Below, piece by piece: positions 17,846-26,601 of a stretch of DNA of 64,000 nt. The notes beneath the pieces were generated by a model that was given only the letters and a program-made list of their open reading frames with translations, was not told the origin of the DNA and made no database searches. The position numbers were made by a program, and so were the translations under genes. The stretch lies in contig NZ_VORM01000025.1 in NCBI RefSeq assembly GCF_007997225.1, forward strand, positions 1 through 64,000. Direction: 5' to 3'. The DNA is from Subsaximicrobium wynnwilliamsii (GTDB taxonomy: Bacteria; Bacteroidota; Bacteroidia; Flavobacteriales; Flavobacteriaceae). The first letter of the stretch is position 1. Each line of letters opens with the position of its first letter.

Positions 17846-17873
17846 AAAGCCACTACCTTTTGTTAGTGGCTTT
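17846..17873 (+). terminator. Intrinsic terminator of the aminotransferase gene
   Basis: Perfect 10-bp arms AAAGCCACTA and TAGTGGCTTT around an 8-base loop, with a short T-run. It begins 22 bases past the stop codon. Confidence 0.88.
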
Positions 17874-18336
17874 TATAGTTTACAAATATGACGCTTTATA
17901 GGACTATGGGAAAACAATAATAGAAATCAGTTCTATGGCCTAACCTACTTAATAAAGAGCATGCTTTTGTACCGCCGAAGCTTTCGTTTATAATTTCAAT
18001 TTGCAATTAATAGAATGGATTCTGCTTCAAAGATATATCTGCTTCAAAAATAGAATTGTGTTTCAAATATCTTGCGGAATCAACCATCGCCATCTGCTAT
18101 CGCAAGCCACTAAACCTAATAACTGGCAAAAGATGCCATGGGATTGTAACCCTCACTTTTCAAGATTATGAATCGCCGAGACCATCTTTTAGCTTTTTTG
18201 AACTGCAGCTAACTTGCGAATGGCAACGTAATAAATTTTGACATTCGATTGAATCAAGGTATAGTTAGTATTCAAAGCAGCGTCAATACAGATCAATAAA
18301 CACTTAGACTTGAGACATTAAAACGAAAACTACCAG
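17874..18336. other. Intergenic stretch without recognisable gene
   Basis: About 460 bases between the aminotransferase terminator and the convergent Lrp-type gene. A short plus-strand open frame (18056-18241) has no family resemblance and no promoter. The words CTGCTTCAAA recur near 18010-18050. I see no RNA gene or clear relic. Confidence 0.5.
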
Positions 18337-18780
18337 CTATTTCAAGGGTTTAACCTCATTGTGTTTGATCACGTGGGATAATACGATTTGCGTTTTGGTC
18401 TCACCATAAACAATCAATTGATCGATAAAGGCTTCCAAATGCTTTTGGTTTTTTAAGACCACCTCCATAACAATATTCTCATTGCCAGTAATGCGATAGC
18501 AATTGATTACCTCATCATAAGTCTTCACTTTTTCAAGAAAAGGCTTCAACATGCCCATGAAGGCTCTCAATGTAATTAAAGCCTTCAGTTGATAGCCTAC
18601 CTCAAACGGACTTACCAAGGTATTATAATTTTGAATCACGCCAGCCTCCTCCATCTTTTTTATGCGCTCTGATACTGCCGGCGAACTAATGCCGACCGTT
18701 CTACCAATTTCGGTATTCGATTGCCGTGCATTTAGTTGAAGACACTTTAAAATCTTCCAATTAAGATTGTCTATATGCAT
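18337..18780 (-). CDS. Lrp/AsnC family transcriptional regulator
   Basis: A 147-residue DNA-binding regulator of the leucine-responsive/AsnC class. Residues 1-60 form the helix-turn-helix domain (LNWKILKCLQLNARQSNTEIGR... GISSPAVSERIKKMEEAGVI), and residues about 65-142 the ligand-sensing RAM domain (YRITGNENIVMEV). Such proteins form octamers and respond to amino acids. The target is unknown; the nearest amino-acid gene is the convergent aminotransferase 513 bases away. A divergent small gene starts 120 bases upstream. A -7 box (TATATTTG on the minus strand, 18817-18824) lies 37 bases before the start. Confidence 0.92.
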   Translation of the reverse strand: MHIDNLNWKILKCLQLNARQSNTEIGRTVGISSPAVSERIKKMEEAGVIQNYNTLVSPFEVGYQLKALITLRAFMGMLKPFLEKVKTYDEVINCYRITGNENIVMEVVLKNQKHLEAFIDQLIVYGETKTQIVLSHVIKHNEVKPLK

Positions 18781-18816
18781 TTAAAGTAAATTTTAAAAAT
18801 AACTTAAATCCTAAGG

Positions 18817-18824
18817 CAAATATA
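18817..18824 (-). promoter_or_regulatory. Probable -7 element for the Lrp-type regulator
   Basis: Reads TATATTTG on the minus strand, an exact TAnnTTTG match, 37 bases before the regulator ATG. Lrp-type genes are often self-regulated, so this divergent gap may also hold its own binding site. Confidence 0.45.
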
Positions 18825-18900
18825 CGATTATGGTTTAAATTCTAAAGCGAAGTGTCGATACTTCTCGGTAATTTTGGTGTTACCGATTAAGTAATAACTT

Positions 18901-19296
18901 ATGTATTATAATTTGCCATCTCATTTATCAGATCTTCCTATCTATAGGAAGGCTATGGACATTTTAATGCTTTCGCGGAATATCTCAACATATCTCAGTC
19001 AGGATCTCTCCTATTTAAACCCTGACGGAAGCGAGGATGCGCATATTTACTTTTCAGGAGACATCATCCAACAATCGGAATCTTTGGTGCCAGAAATCGA
19101 GAAGGCACAAGCTGGACGTTATTCCGAAAAAAAAGACCAGCATTTGGCTTCGATCGAGCGGTTGACACAAAGGCTTCACATCAATTGCAATCGGTTGGAG
19201 CGCTGTAATAGCAACGGTAGCGAGTACTTGCCTATTTTACGAAGCGAGTTGAGAAAATTTAGAAAACTGCAACGCCATTGGGTATTGACGCTCTAA
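18901..19296 (+). CDS. Small all-helical protein, possibly of the four-helix (Avd/S23-like) type
   Basis: 131 residues, mostly predicted helix, with no signal peptide or membrane segment. The pattern (LPIYRKAMDILMLSRNIS, then a long central pair of helices, then LRSELRKFRKLQRHW) resembles the bacterial four-helix-bundle family related to 23S rRNA intervening-sequence proteins and Avd. The match is by pattern only. A TAATTTTG box at 18869-18876 lies 24 bases before the ATG. It adjoins the REP/RAYT island on its 3' side, which could mean it is part of the same mobile neighbourhood or just its left neighbour. Confidence 0.6.
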   Translation: MYYNLPSHLSDLPIYRKAMDILMLSRNISTYLSQDLSYLNPDGSEDAHIYFSGDIIQQSESLVPEIEKAQAGRYSEKKDQHLASIERLTQRLHINCNRLERCNSNGSEYLPILRSELRKFRKLQRHWVLTL

Positions 19297-19392
19297 TTCC
19301 ACAATCTAAATTTCATTTCCCATTCATTCCTAATCATTTCCGAAGGAATCATTTCAAGATAAATCGAGCATCAATCTATAAAAGCAATAGAT

Positions 19393-19441
19393 TTGGCATT
19401 TTAATGCCAATTAAAAAAATCAATTTGGCATTTCAATGCCA
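19393..19441. repeat. Twin palindromes around TTGGCATT
   Basis: Two copies of a near-palindrome with arms TTGGCATT and AATGCCAA, at 19393-19410 and 19425-19441, separated by 14 bases. They lie between the helical protein gene and the first REP. They could be a regulator site or part of the REP island. Confidence 0.6.
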
Positions 19442-19454
19442 TCTCATTGCGTAC

Positions 19455-19474
19455 GGACAGGTCGCGACCTGTCC
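19455..19474. repeat. REP palindrome 1 (GGT/ACC arms)
   Basis: A perfect 20-bp palindrome, GGACAGGTCGCGACCTGTCC, the leftmost of nine related palindromes within 1.15 kb around the RAYT gene. Its inner arm bases (AGGT/ACCT) differ from those of the neighbouring units but keep pairing. Confidence 0.9.
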
Positions 19475-19511
19475 CCTCTTACTCAATAAATATTGAAAAA
19501 AATCATGATCA

Positions 19512-19658
19512 AACAGCTCTCGAGCTGTCTCTATGCATGAAATTTATCCTTAATAATTGGGACAGCTCTCGAGCTGTCCCTACGCATAAAATTTATCCTT
19601 AATAATTGGGACAGCTCTCGAGCTGTCCCTACGCATAAAATTTATCATTAATCCACTT
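19512..19658. repeat. Three tandem 49-bp REP units at the RAYT 3' end
   Basis: Units start at 19512, 19561 and 19610, exactly 49 bases apart. Each begins with a palindrome (arms GACAGCT/AGCTGTC, loop CTCG) and continues with 30 or so bases that match the last codons of the RAYT gene, which ends at 19629. The third unit is the gene end itself. The first unit has the most mismatches and is presumably the oldest. Confidence 0.9.
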
Positions 19659-20276
19659 ATTCGGATTTTCGCTTATATAATTCGAAATCATACTATGGGC
19701 CCTATCCTCTTTGATGATACTATCATGAAAGGAACGCTTCCATTTAAAACCTGGAAAATTCAGCTCATGAATCCATTTTGAGGATGTACTCTTGAAAGCT
19801 CCTACCAGCTCTGACAATGATTTGATTTTTATGCCGACCTCAGTAACCAAATGCTTATTGATTTCGATGATGGCATGCACATGATTTGGCATGACCACAT
19901 AATTATGCAAAACAACATATTGATATTGCCCTGCCAACCATTGCAATCGCTCTTCAACAATTTTACCATACGCATTTAACTCCATGACTTTTCTGGATGG
20001 CACTATTGAAAATTCTTTGGATTTTTTTAATTGGGGGTGTACTGCATCTGCACGCCGTGCGGACAGGTCGCGACCTGTCCCTACGGGATTATTTTTCGAA
20101 TCGGAATGAACGGACAAGTCGCGACCTGTCCCTACGGGATGATTTTCATCAATCAAATCTGCATCCACAACCTGACCCAAACAACATTTCATTTGATCCA
20201 CACAAATGGTAACGAAATACAGATTATTTCTTGAATAATCATACCCCTTCATGCGATTACCTTTGCGATTTTTCAT
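19629..20276 (-). CDS. REP-associated tyrosine transposase (RAYT, Y1/IS200-like)
   Basis: A 215-residue single-strand transposase of the HUH/Y1 class that acts on REP palindromes. The start is taken as the ATG at 20274-20276 (MKNRKGNRMKGYDYS), typical of the family; a TTG further upstream is less likely. The HUH pair is H132 and H134 in VMPNHVHAII. The C-terminal NYISENPNKW segment offers a tyrosine in the region where the nucleophile is expected. Residues 45-78 are a foreign insert: two 17-residue copies containing PVGTGRDLS, each encoded by a REP palindrome. The stop codon also lies in REP-flank sequence. It is flanked by REPs on both sides; activity is uncertain because of the insert. Confidence 0.88.
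   Translation of the reverse strand: MKNRKGNRMKGYDYSRNNLYFVTICVDQMKCCLGQVVDADLIDENHPVGTGRDLSVHSDSKNNPVGTGRDLSARRADAVHPQLKKSKEFSIVPSRKVMELNAYGKIVEERLQWLAGQYQYVVLHNYVVMPNHVHAIIEINKHLVTEVGIKIKSLSELVGAFKSTSSKWIHELNFPGFKWKRSFHDSIIKEDRAHSMISNYISENPNKWINDKFYA
20043..20144 (-). repeat. Two 51-bp REP units in frame inside the RAYT gene
   Basis: Two direct units of 51 bases (17 codons) hold palindromes at 20061-20080 and 20112-20131. Read on the coding strand, each encodes PVGTGRDLS. The second palindrome is a hybrid (AAGT left arm, ACCT right arm). Both unit length and insertion point keep the reading frame open. Confidence 0.88.
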
Positions 20277-20468
20277 TTTAATGGATTGAATACCATTAAG
20301 ATATGAAAATATTTGATGCAAATGCAAAACTCTAATTTTTATGATCCCTTTTGATTCCTAAAAAAATGGGATCCTCATATATAAATTCATGAATTGATGA
20401 AAATATGGAAATCTGGAAATTGATATGGAATATTTCAGAATAAAAAATTGCGCCCCGCAATCCGGTAC

Positions 20469-20488
20469 GGACAAGTCGCGACTTGTCC
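20469..20488. repeat. REP palindrome (AAGT/ACTT arms)
   Basis: A perfect 20-bp palindrome with inner arms AAGT and ACTT, a third arm variant of the same family, between the RAYT and icmF genes. The rest of 20328-20524 is AT-rich and shows no gene. Confidence 0.88.
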
Positions 20489-20524
20489 GAGAAAAAAATC
20501 ATGATTGATTACCCCATCATTATC

Positions 20525-20636
20525 GGACAGCTCTCGAGCTGTCCCTACGCATTACATATTTCGCCTATATTGACCACCACGGACAGCTCGCGAGCTGTCC
20601 CTATGCATTACATATTTCGCCTATATTGACCACCAA
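20525..20636. repeat. Two tandem 56-bp REP units at the icmF 3' end
   Basis: Units at 20525-20580 and 20581-20636 each consist of a palindrome (GGACAGCTC core) followed by 30 or so bases nearly identical to the last codons and stop of icmF. The right unit overlaps the living gene end (stop at 20608-20610); the left unit is an extra copy outside the gene. Confidence 0.9.
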
Positions 20637-23600
20637 CCTCAAACAAGGCATTCGTGATTTGGCCTAGGGAACACACTTTGGTGGCTTCCATCAACACTTC
20701 AAAAATATTCTCATTATGAATCGCCGCTTGCTGCACTTTATCTAAGGTCGCTTCAATTTGATCCTCAAAAGCTTTGTGTAGATTCTCCAAGGTTTGGATC
20801 TGCATTTGCTTCTCTTCTTCCGTAGCACGAATGACTTCCGCAGGAACCACCGTTGGCGAGCCTTTTGAACTCAAGAACGTATTCACACCAATTATAGGGA
20901 ACTCCCCATTATGCTTTAGTGTTTCGTAATACAAACTTTCCTCTTGGATTTTGGAGCGTTGGTACATGGTTTCCATAGCACCAAGAACGCCACCACGTTC
21001 GGTAATGCGATCAAATTCAAGCAAAACTGCTTCTTCCACAAGATCTGTAAGTTCTTCGATGATGAACGAACCTTGGATGGGATTTTCATTTTTTGCCAAG
21101 CCCAATTCCTTATTGATAATCAACTGAATCGCCATGGCACGTCTTACCGATTCTTCAGTAGGGGTTGTAATTGCCTCATCGTAAGCGTTTGTGTGCAATG
21201 AGTTGCAGTTGTCATAAATCGCATACAGCGCTTGAAGCGTGGTACGGATATCATTAAAATCGATTTCCTGGGCATGCAAACTTCTTCCAGAAGTCTGAAT
21301 ATGGTATTTCAACATCTGCGCTCTAGAATTGGCACCATATTTATTTTTCAAGGCTTTAGACCAGATTTTACGGGCTACACGACCAATCACTGCATATTCA
21401 GGATCAATTCCGTTAGAGAAAAAGAAGGAGAGGTTAGGCCCAAAGTCATTGATGTCCATGCCTCGCGATAAGTAATATTCCACGTAAGTGAAACCATTTG
21501 ACAAGGTAAAGGCCAACTGCGAAATCGGGTTAGCTCCAGCTTCCGCGATATGGTAACCAGAAATAGAGACCGAATAAAAATTACGCACCTTATTCTCAAT
21601 AAAATATTCCTGAACATCACCCATAAGACGCAGCGCAAATTCCGTAGAGAAAATACACGTGTTTTGCGCTTGATCTTCCTTTAAAATATCGGCTTGAACC
21701 GTACCTCTTACCTGAGCAATGGTTTTCATCTTGATGTCTTCATAGACCGCTTGAGGCAACACCAAATCGCCAGTAATGCCGAGCAGCATTAACCCGAGAC
21801 CGTCATTACCTTCAGGCAATTCGCCATTGTATTTAGGTCTATCGACCCCTTTGGTTTTATAAATTTTTGTAATTTTGGCATCGATTTCCTTTTCAAGACC
21901 ATTTTCCTTGATATAAATCTCGCACTGTTGATCGATGGCAGCATTCATGAAAAAGCCCAACAACATTGGGGCAGGCCCATTGATAGTCATACTTACCGAG
22001 GTCATGGCACTGGCAAGATCAAAACCGGAATATAATTTCTTGGCATCGTCTAAACAACAAATCGAAACACCTGCATTACCAATCTTACCGTAAATATCTG
22101 GTCTAAGGCCTGGATCGTTTCCGTAGAGGGTAACACTATCGAAAGCAGTAGATAAGCGTTTCGCAGGCAGTCCCATGCTCACATAATGAAAACGTCGGTT
22201 GGTTCGTTCTGGGCCACCTTCGCCAGCAAACATACGCGCAGGATCCTCACCGGTACGCTTAAATGGGTATAATCCTGAAGTGTAAGGAAATTCTCCAGGC
22301 ACATTTTCCTGAAGACACCATTTTAAGATATCGCCCCAAGCTTGATATTTTGGCAAGGCCACTTTTGGGATTTTTGAATGCGACAAGGATTCGGTTTGCG
22401 TATCGATCTTTATTTCACGGTCACGGACCTTAAACGTATAGACCGGATTTTTATACCTATTTACTTTCTCATCCCAGCTTGTGATAATCTCCCAGTTATA
22501 GGGGTCGAGATTGAGTTTGACACGGTCAAATTCTGAAACCAATAATTTTACCAGTGGTTTGCTGTCTTCGGAAGTAGCCGCGAGCGAATCACTATCAATC
22601 CCAGCTTTATCCATTGTTGGGGTTTGACCTGAAACGGAAGCCAGCGTTTTGAAGATTCCGTAGAGCGTTTGTGCTACTTCTTGTTGCTCACTCGCGGTTT
22701 TGTCATAAGCGCGATTATTTTCAGCAATTTCAGATAGGTAGCGGGTTCTCGCCGGTGGAATCACAAAAATCTTCTCGCTCATTTCTTCAGAGACATGGAA
22801 AGTCGATTTTAAATCGGTATTGGTTTTTTCGACCAATTTATCCATTACCGCTCGGTATAATTTGTTCATCCCAGGATCATTGAATTGGGAAGCAATCGTT
22901 CCAAAAATGGGCAAATCATCTTGTGGCGTGTCCCACAACTGGTGGTTGCGCATGTACTGTTTTTTCACATCACGCAAGGCATCTAAAGACCCGCGTTTAT
23001 CAAATTTGTTGATGGATACCAAATCGGCAAAATCCAACATATCAATCTTTTCAAGCTGAGTGGCAGCACCAAATTCTGGTGTCATCACATATAAGGCCAC
23101 ATCACTGTGCTCAACGATTTCGGTATCACTTTGACCTATTCCAGATGTTTCAAGGATAATTAAATCATATTCCGCAGCTTTCAAGACCTCTACAGCTTCA
23201 TTCACATATTTTGAAAGTGCTAAATTAGACTGTCTAGTCGCCAAACTGCGCATATAGACCCGAGGGGAATTAATGGCATTCATACGAATGCGATCGCCTA
23301 ATAGAGCGCCGCCAGTTTTTCGTTTTGAAGGATCAACAGATACGATACCGATGGTTTTTTCAGGAAAATCAATGAGGAAGCGTCTTACCAACTCATCCAC
23401 AAGTGAGGATTTCCCAGAGCCTCCAGTCCCTGTGATCCCAAGAACTACGGTTTCATCTTTAGTTTTCGGAAGTTTCTCAATGGAAGAAAAATGTGTCTTA
23501 AATTTATCATGCTGACTTTCAGCAAAAGAAATCAAACGCGCAATGGTAGGCACGTCTTTATCCTTCACAGAAGTTCTAACATCCTTATTCTTCGGAAGGC

Positions 23601-24051
23601 TTAGCGCCGGACTCTCAAAATCAGATTGCTCCACGAGATCGTTGATCATGCCTTGCAACCCCATTTCACGACCATCGTCTGGAGCGTAGATGCGGTCGAT
23701 GCCATAATCCATGAGTTCCTTAATTTCTGAAGGTAAGATGACGCCGCCACCACCACCAAAAATCTTGATGTGACCTGCTCCTTTTTCCTTGAGCAAATCG
23801 TGCATGTACCTAAAGTACTCGTTGTGGCCACCTTGATAAGAGGTTATGCAAATTGCATTCACATCTTCTTGAATGGCAGTATTTACAACCTCTTCCACGC
23901 TACGGTCATGCCCCAAATGGATGACTTCAACACCAGTGCTTTGGATGATGCGACGCATGATATTTATGGAGGCATCGTGCCCATCAAAAAGAGCGGCCGC
24001 GGTTACGATTCTTACATTGTGTTTTGGAGTATAGGGTGTAGCTTGCTTCAT
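20608..24051 (-). CDS. icmF: Fused acyl-CoA mutase IcmF (isobutyryl-CoA mutase type, with G-protein chaperone)
   Basis: Adenosylcobalamin-dependent mutase of 1147 residues that interconverts isobutyryl-CoA and n-butyryl-CoA or a close relative. The order of domains is that of IcmF. First is a B12-binding domain (about 10-140) with DGHDASI (H25 the cobalt ligand) and GGGGGVI. Next is a MeaB-like GTPase (about 185-420) with P-loop GTGGSGKSS (208-216). Last is the TIM-barrel substrate domain (about 560-1130) with [16 protein letters not shown] and [17 protein letters not shown]. The fused GTPase handles cofactor loading and repair. Methylmalonyl-CoA mutase is excluded by the fusion layout. The 3' end abuts duplicated REP units. 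Confidence 0.93.
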   Translation of the reverse strand: MKQATPYTPKHNVRIVTAAALFDGHDASINIMRRIIQSTGVEVIHLGHDRSVEEVVNTAIQEDVNAICITSYQGGHNEYFRYMHDLLKEKGAGHIKIFGGGGGVILPSEIKELMDYGIDRIYAPDDGREMGLQGMINDLVEQSDFESPALSLPKNKDVRTSVKDKDVPTIARLISFAESQHDKFKTHFSSIEKLPKTKDETVVLGITGTGGSGKSSLVDELVRRFLIDFPEKTIGIVSVDPSKRKTGGALLGDRIRMNAINSPRVYMRSLATRQSNLALSKYVNEAVEVLKAAEYDLIILETSGIGQSDTEIVEHSDVALYVMTPEFGAATQLEKIDMLDFADLVSINKFDKRGSLDALRDVKKQYMRNHQLWDTPQDDLPIFGTIASQFNDPGMNKLYRAVMDKLVEKTNTDLKSTFHVSEEMSEKIFVIPPARTRYLSEIAENNRAYDKTASEQQEVAQTLYGIFKTLASVSGQTPTMDKAGIDSDSLAATSEDSKPLVKLLVSEFDRVKLNLDPYNWEIITSWDEKVNRYKNPVYTFKVRDREIKIDTQTESLSHSKIPKVALPKYQAWGDILKWCLQENVPGEFPYTSGLYPFKRTGEDPARMFAGEGGPERTNRRFHYVSMGLPAKRLSTAFDSVTLYGNDPGLRPDIYGKIGNAGVSICCLDDAKKLYSGFDLASAMTSVSMTINGPAPMLLGFFMNAAIDQQCEIYIKENGLEKEIDAKITKIYKTKGVDRPKYNGELPEGNDGLGLMLLGITGDLVLPQAVYEDIKMKTIAQVRGTVQADILKEDQAQNTCIFSTEFALRLMGDVQEYFIENKVRNFYSVSISGYHIAEAGANPISQLAFTLSNGFTYVEYYLSRGMDINDFGPNLSFFFSNGIDPEYAVIGRVARKIWSKALKNKYGANSRAQMLKYHIQTSGRSLHAQEIDFNDIRTTLQALYAIYDNCNSLHTNAYDEAITTPTEESVRRAMAIQLIINKELGLAKNENPIQGSFIIEELTDLVEEAVLLEFDRITERGGVLGAMETMYQRSKIQEESLYYETLKHNGEFPIIGVNTFLSSKGSPTVVPAEVIRATEEEKQMQIQTLENLHKAFEDQIEATLDKVQQAAIHNENIFEVLMEATKVCSLGQITNALFEVGGQYRRNM

Positions 24052-24145
24052 TCGGAATTTTACTTTGATTTTAAGTCTGCAATTTACGGAATTTTGAAAA
24101 TAACCACCTGCCGATTAAGAATAGTTTAATCATTATTGCTCGAAT

Positions 24146-24159
24146 TTTAAGCGCTTAAA
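24146..24159. promoter_or_regulatory. Palindrome in the icmF / DUF4197 divergent gap
   Basis: A perfect 14-bp palindrome, TTTAAGCGCTTAAA, lies midway in the 159-base gap between the divergent icmF and DUF4197 genes. The position suits an operator acting on one or both promoters; no regulator can be named. Confidence 0.35.
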
Positions 24160-24184
24160 CAAATGCAAATCTGAGCATAAATTC

Positions 24185-24192
24185 TATATTTG
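24185..24192 (+). promoter_or_regulatory. Probable -7 element for the DUF4197 gene
   Basis: TATATTTG, an exact TAnnTTTG match, 18 bases before the ATG at 24211. No matching TTG at good spacing was found. Confidence 0.4.
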
Positions 24193-24210
24193 TAAGAAAC
24201 CCACACTTTT

Positions 24211-24918
24211 ATGTATAAAAAATTTATCCTACTCGTTTGCATTTTCAATCTCACTGCTTGTGCTGAATTACAAAGCGTTGTTGACCAATTACCGCAAGGT
24301 GGTGGCGTGCTAAGCAATGCCGATATCGCCGCAGGGCTTAGACAGGCACTGGATCAAGGCATTGAGCAACAAGTCACAAAACTTACCAAACCCGACGGAT
24401 TTTACAAAAATGATCTGGTTAAGATCCTTTTGCCTGAAGAACTGCAGAAGGTCGATAAAGGCTTGCGCGACATTGGCCTGGGCAGCTTGGCAGATGAAGG
24501 TCTCAAAGTACTCAATAGAGCAGCAGAGGATGCCGTTGGCGAGGCCACACCCATTTTTGTGAATGCGGTAAAGCAGATTAGCTTCAATGATGCCAAGACT
24601 ATTTTGCTGGGGCAGGATGATGCCGCAACCCAATATTTGACTGCAAAAACACAGACCGAGCTTTACAATAAATTTCAGCCCGTAATCAACAATTCATTCA
24701 CAAAAGTGGGTGCCGACCAAATTTGGTCCAATCTCATCACGAAATACAACGCCATCCCCTTCACCAGTGACGTAAATCCAGATTTGACCGATTATGTCAC
24801 AGGCGAGGCACTAAAGGGTGTCTATAAAATGATTGCGGTGGAAGAAAAGGATATACGAACAAAACTTTCCTCACGAGGTACCGACCTATTAAGGAGAGTT
24901 TTCGCATTGCAGGATTAA
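24211..24918 (+). CDS. DUF4197 domain lipoprotein
   Basis: 235 residues with a lipoprotein signal peptide: a Lys-Lys n-region, a hydrophobic core and the lipobox LTAC with C17 the modified cysteine. The mature part is largely helical and matches the DUF4197 pattern (ADIAAGLRQALDQGI, KILLPEEL, YLTAKTQTELYNKFQPVI). The function of the family is unknown; anchoring in the periplasmic or outer membrane leaflet is inferred. The PfkB kinase gene starts 4 bases after the stop, so the two are probably one operon. Confidence 0.85.
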   Translation: MYKKFILLVCIFNLTACAELQSVVDQLPQGGGVLSNADIAAGLRQALDQGIEQQVTKLTKPDGFYKNDLVKILLPEELQKVDKGLRDIGLGSLADEGLKVLNRAAEDAVGEATPIFVNAVKQISFNDAKTILLGQDDAATQYLTAKTQTELYNKFQPVINNSFTKVGADQIWSNLITKYNAIPFTSDVNPDLTDYVTGEALKGVYKMIAVEEKDIRTKLSSRGTDLLRRVFALQD

Positions 24919-24922
24919 GATT

Positions 24923-25897
24923 ATGAATAAAGGATACAAGATAGCAGTTGTTGGTCCCATTCCGCAGGATACCATTATCACGCATAAAAATGAGGTCATT
25001 ACTAAATACGGTTGTGTATCCCACCCAACCATTGCCTTGGCGAAATTATTGGAAGGCAAGGGCGAAGTGATTCCTATCTCTAATATCCACAAAAAAGACC
25101 ATGATGCCATCAATGTTTTGTTTGAACCTTATCCAGCTATTAATAAGAGCGGCATAAATTCAGAAAAAGACCAAGGCACCATAATAGAACTCAATTTTAT
25201 AGATCAAAACAACCGACTTGAAAAGCAGCTTGCAAACATGCATCCCATAACTGCGGAAAGCGTTGCTCCTTTTTTAGATGCCGATTGCTTTGTTTTTGTG
25301 CCCATTACCGATTTTGAGATCGAGTTGGATGCTTTGAAGCATATCAAGAACAATAGCGCCGCCAAAATTATTTTTGATGCGCATGGCACGACGACCTACG
25401 TCGATAATGAGCAAAAACGCCTTAGAAAATATTGGAAAGACCGCGAAGATTGGTTGCCATACATTGACGTTCTTAAAATGAATTTAGAAGAATCGCTCTG
25501 CTGCTGGTTTGAAAAAGATTACAGTGATGTGCATTTTCACGATGAAGACCGCAGAGAGCATCTGGATGATTTTGCAGCCAATGTATTAAACCAAGGTGTT
25601 ACAGTTCTCTATGTGACTTTAGACTCCAAAGGCTGTGCTATTTATTCAAAAAAAGAGGGAACGATACAAAAGGACTTCGTGGCATCGGTACCAGTGAAGG
25701 ATGTCATTGATACCACAGGTTGTGGCGACTCGTTTGCAGGTGGTTTAGCCTTTGGGCTTACGGTTTATAATGACCCAATCAAAGCTGCACATTATGCGAA
25801 TACACTTGGTTCTAGACGCACGCAAGGCAAAGGTTTTGATGTGTTCAAATCACTAGAAGAGACTGAAGCCATAATAAAAGCGCACTATCATAAATGA
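24923..25897 (+). CDS. PfkB family carbohydrate kinase
   Basis: A 324-residue ribokinase-fold kinase. The second PfkB signature DTTGCGDSFAGG (near residue 260) contains the catalytic Asp and the anion hole. The N-terminal signature is weak: the segment IAVVGPIPQDTII replaces the usual G-G-N motif. It phosphorylates a sugar or nucleoside using ATP; the substrate cannot be read. It sits 4 bases after the DUF4197 lipoprotein gene. The 426 bases that follow hold only AT-rich sequence and one terminator hairpin. Confidence 0.88.
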   Translation: MNKGYKIAVVGPIPQDTIITHKNEVITKYGCVSHPTIALAKLLEGKGEVIPISNIHKKDHDAINVLFEPYPAINKSGINSEKDQGTIIELNFIDQNNRLEKQLANMHPITAESVAPFLDADCFVFVPITDFEIELDALKHIKNNSAAKIIFDAHGTTTYVDNEQKRLRKYWKDREDWLPYIDVLKMNLEESLCCWFEKDYSDVHFHDEDRREHLDDFAANVLNQGVTVLYVTLDSKGCAIYSKKEGTIQKDFVASVPVKDVIDTTGCGDSFAGGLAFGLTVYNDPIKAAHYANTLGSRRTQGKGFDVFKSLEETEAIIKAHYHK

Positions 25898-26137
25898 ATT
25901 GAACCAAAGTGGATACAAGAAATGACAAATCTTAATTCTCTAATGTCAAATTTCAAATTCCAAAAATCAAAAGCCATCTATCTACAAAGGCTTATTAATA
26001 CATAAAGTACTTAAAGGGATAAAGTTAATACAAGGCTAATGTTAGCTTAACATAGATTAGACTAAATACTATGATCTTTGCAGTGTTAGTTTAATGAATA
26101 TCCATTCATGCTTTGATTGAATTAGTATGTTAGTCTT

Positions 26138-26171
26138 AAAATCGGTCTTTTATAAGATCGATTTTTTTTTT
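26138..26171 (+). terminator. Strong intrinsic terminator in the PfkB downstream gap
   Basis: Arms AAAATCGGTCTT and AAGATCGATTTT pair with one wobble around a 4-base loop and are followed by ten or more T. It lies 240 bases past the kinase stop with no gene between. It either ends a long kinase 3' UTR or a short untranslated RNA. Confidence 0.8.
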
Positions 26172-26323
26172 GTTTAACAGTTCAGTATGCACAGAAGTGG
26201 CTCTATTGATTTTTTTATTAACGGAATCCAATAAACATGTAAAAATTCTGACGATTTTGTTTTATTTCCTGTTGCTGTTTTACAATATTTTAGATATATT
26301 GAAAATTCAAACCTCACGATGCA

Positions 26324-26524
26324 ATGGACCCTTTTGAACATATTCAAAAACATCAGCAAAAGCTTATGTTCCGTTACAAGCAATTGATGGAACAAGCATA
26401 CAACTTCAGACAGACTGATTCTGCATTAAGTGATATTTCAGAATTTAAGGCCATAAAATTATTATCCAAACTACAAAAGCTAAATTACCTCAACCGCGAA
26501 CCTAAGAAAATTTCCCCCAGATAA
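26324..26524 (+). CDS. Small helical protein, paralog of the next gene
   Basis: 66 residues, charged and helical, with no signal peptide. The segment RYKQLMEQAYN...DSALSD...KLLSKLQKL lines up with KYIKFTEDAYN...DANLSD...KLRDQILNL in the gene at 26602. Both recall small Bacteroidota proteins annotated Lacal_2735/DUF6435-like, with the pattern KY..L.E.A......LSD. Function unknown. Gene status rests on this paralogy; a promoter is not clear. Confidence 0.6.
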   Translation: MDPFEHIQKHQQKLMFRYKQLMEQAYNFRQTDSALSDISEFKAIKLLSKLQKLNYLNREPKKISPR

Positions 26525-26601
26525 AATTGACATAATATTAACTTATAGCCAAAAGCTAAAGCAGTTTTTCGGTCGTATATAAGATTTAAAGATAAGTTAT
26601 T

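Noticed and set aside
18056-18241. 61-codon plus-strand open frame in the gap before the Lrp-type gene
   Set aside because: No family resemblance, no promoter box and ordinary intergenic composition.
19455-19660. Regularly spaced palindromic repeats resembling a CRISPR array
   Set aside because: Only three equal units, their spacers are copies of the adjacent gene end, and no cas genes are present; the RAYT gene identifies them as REPs.
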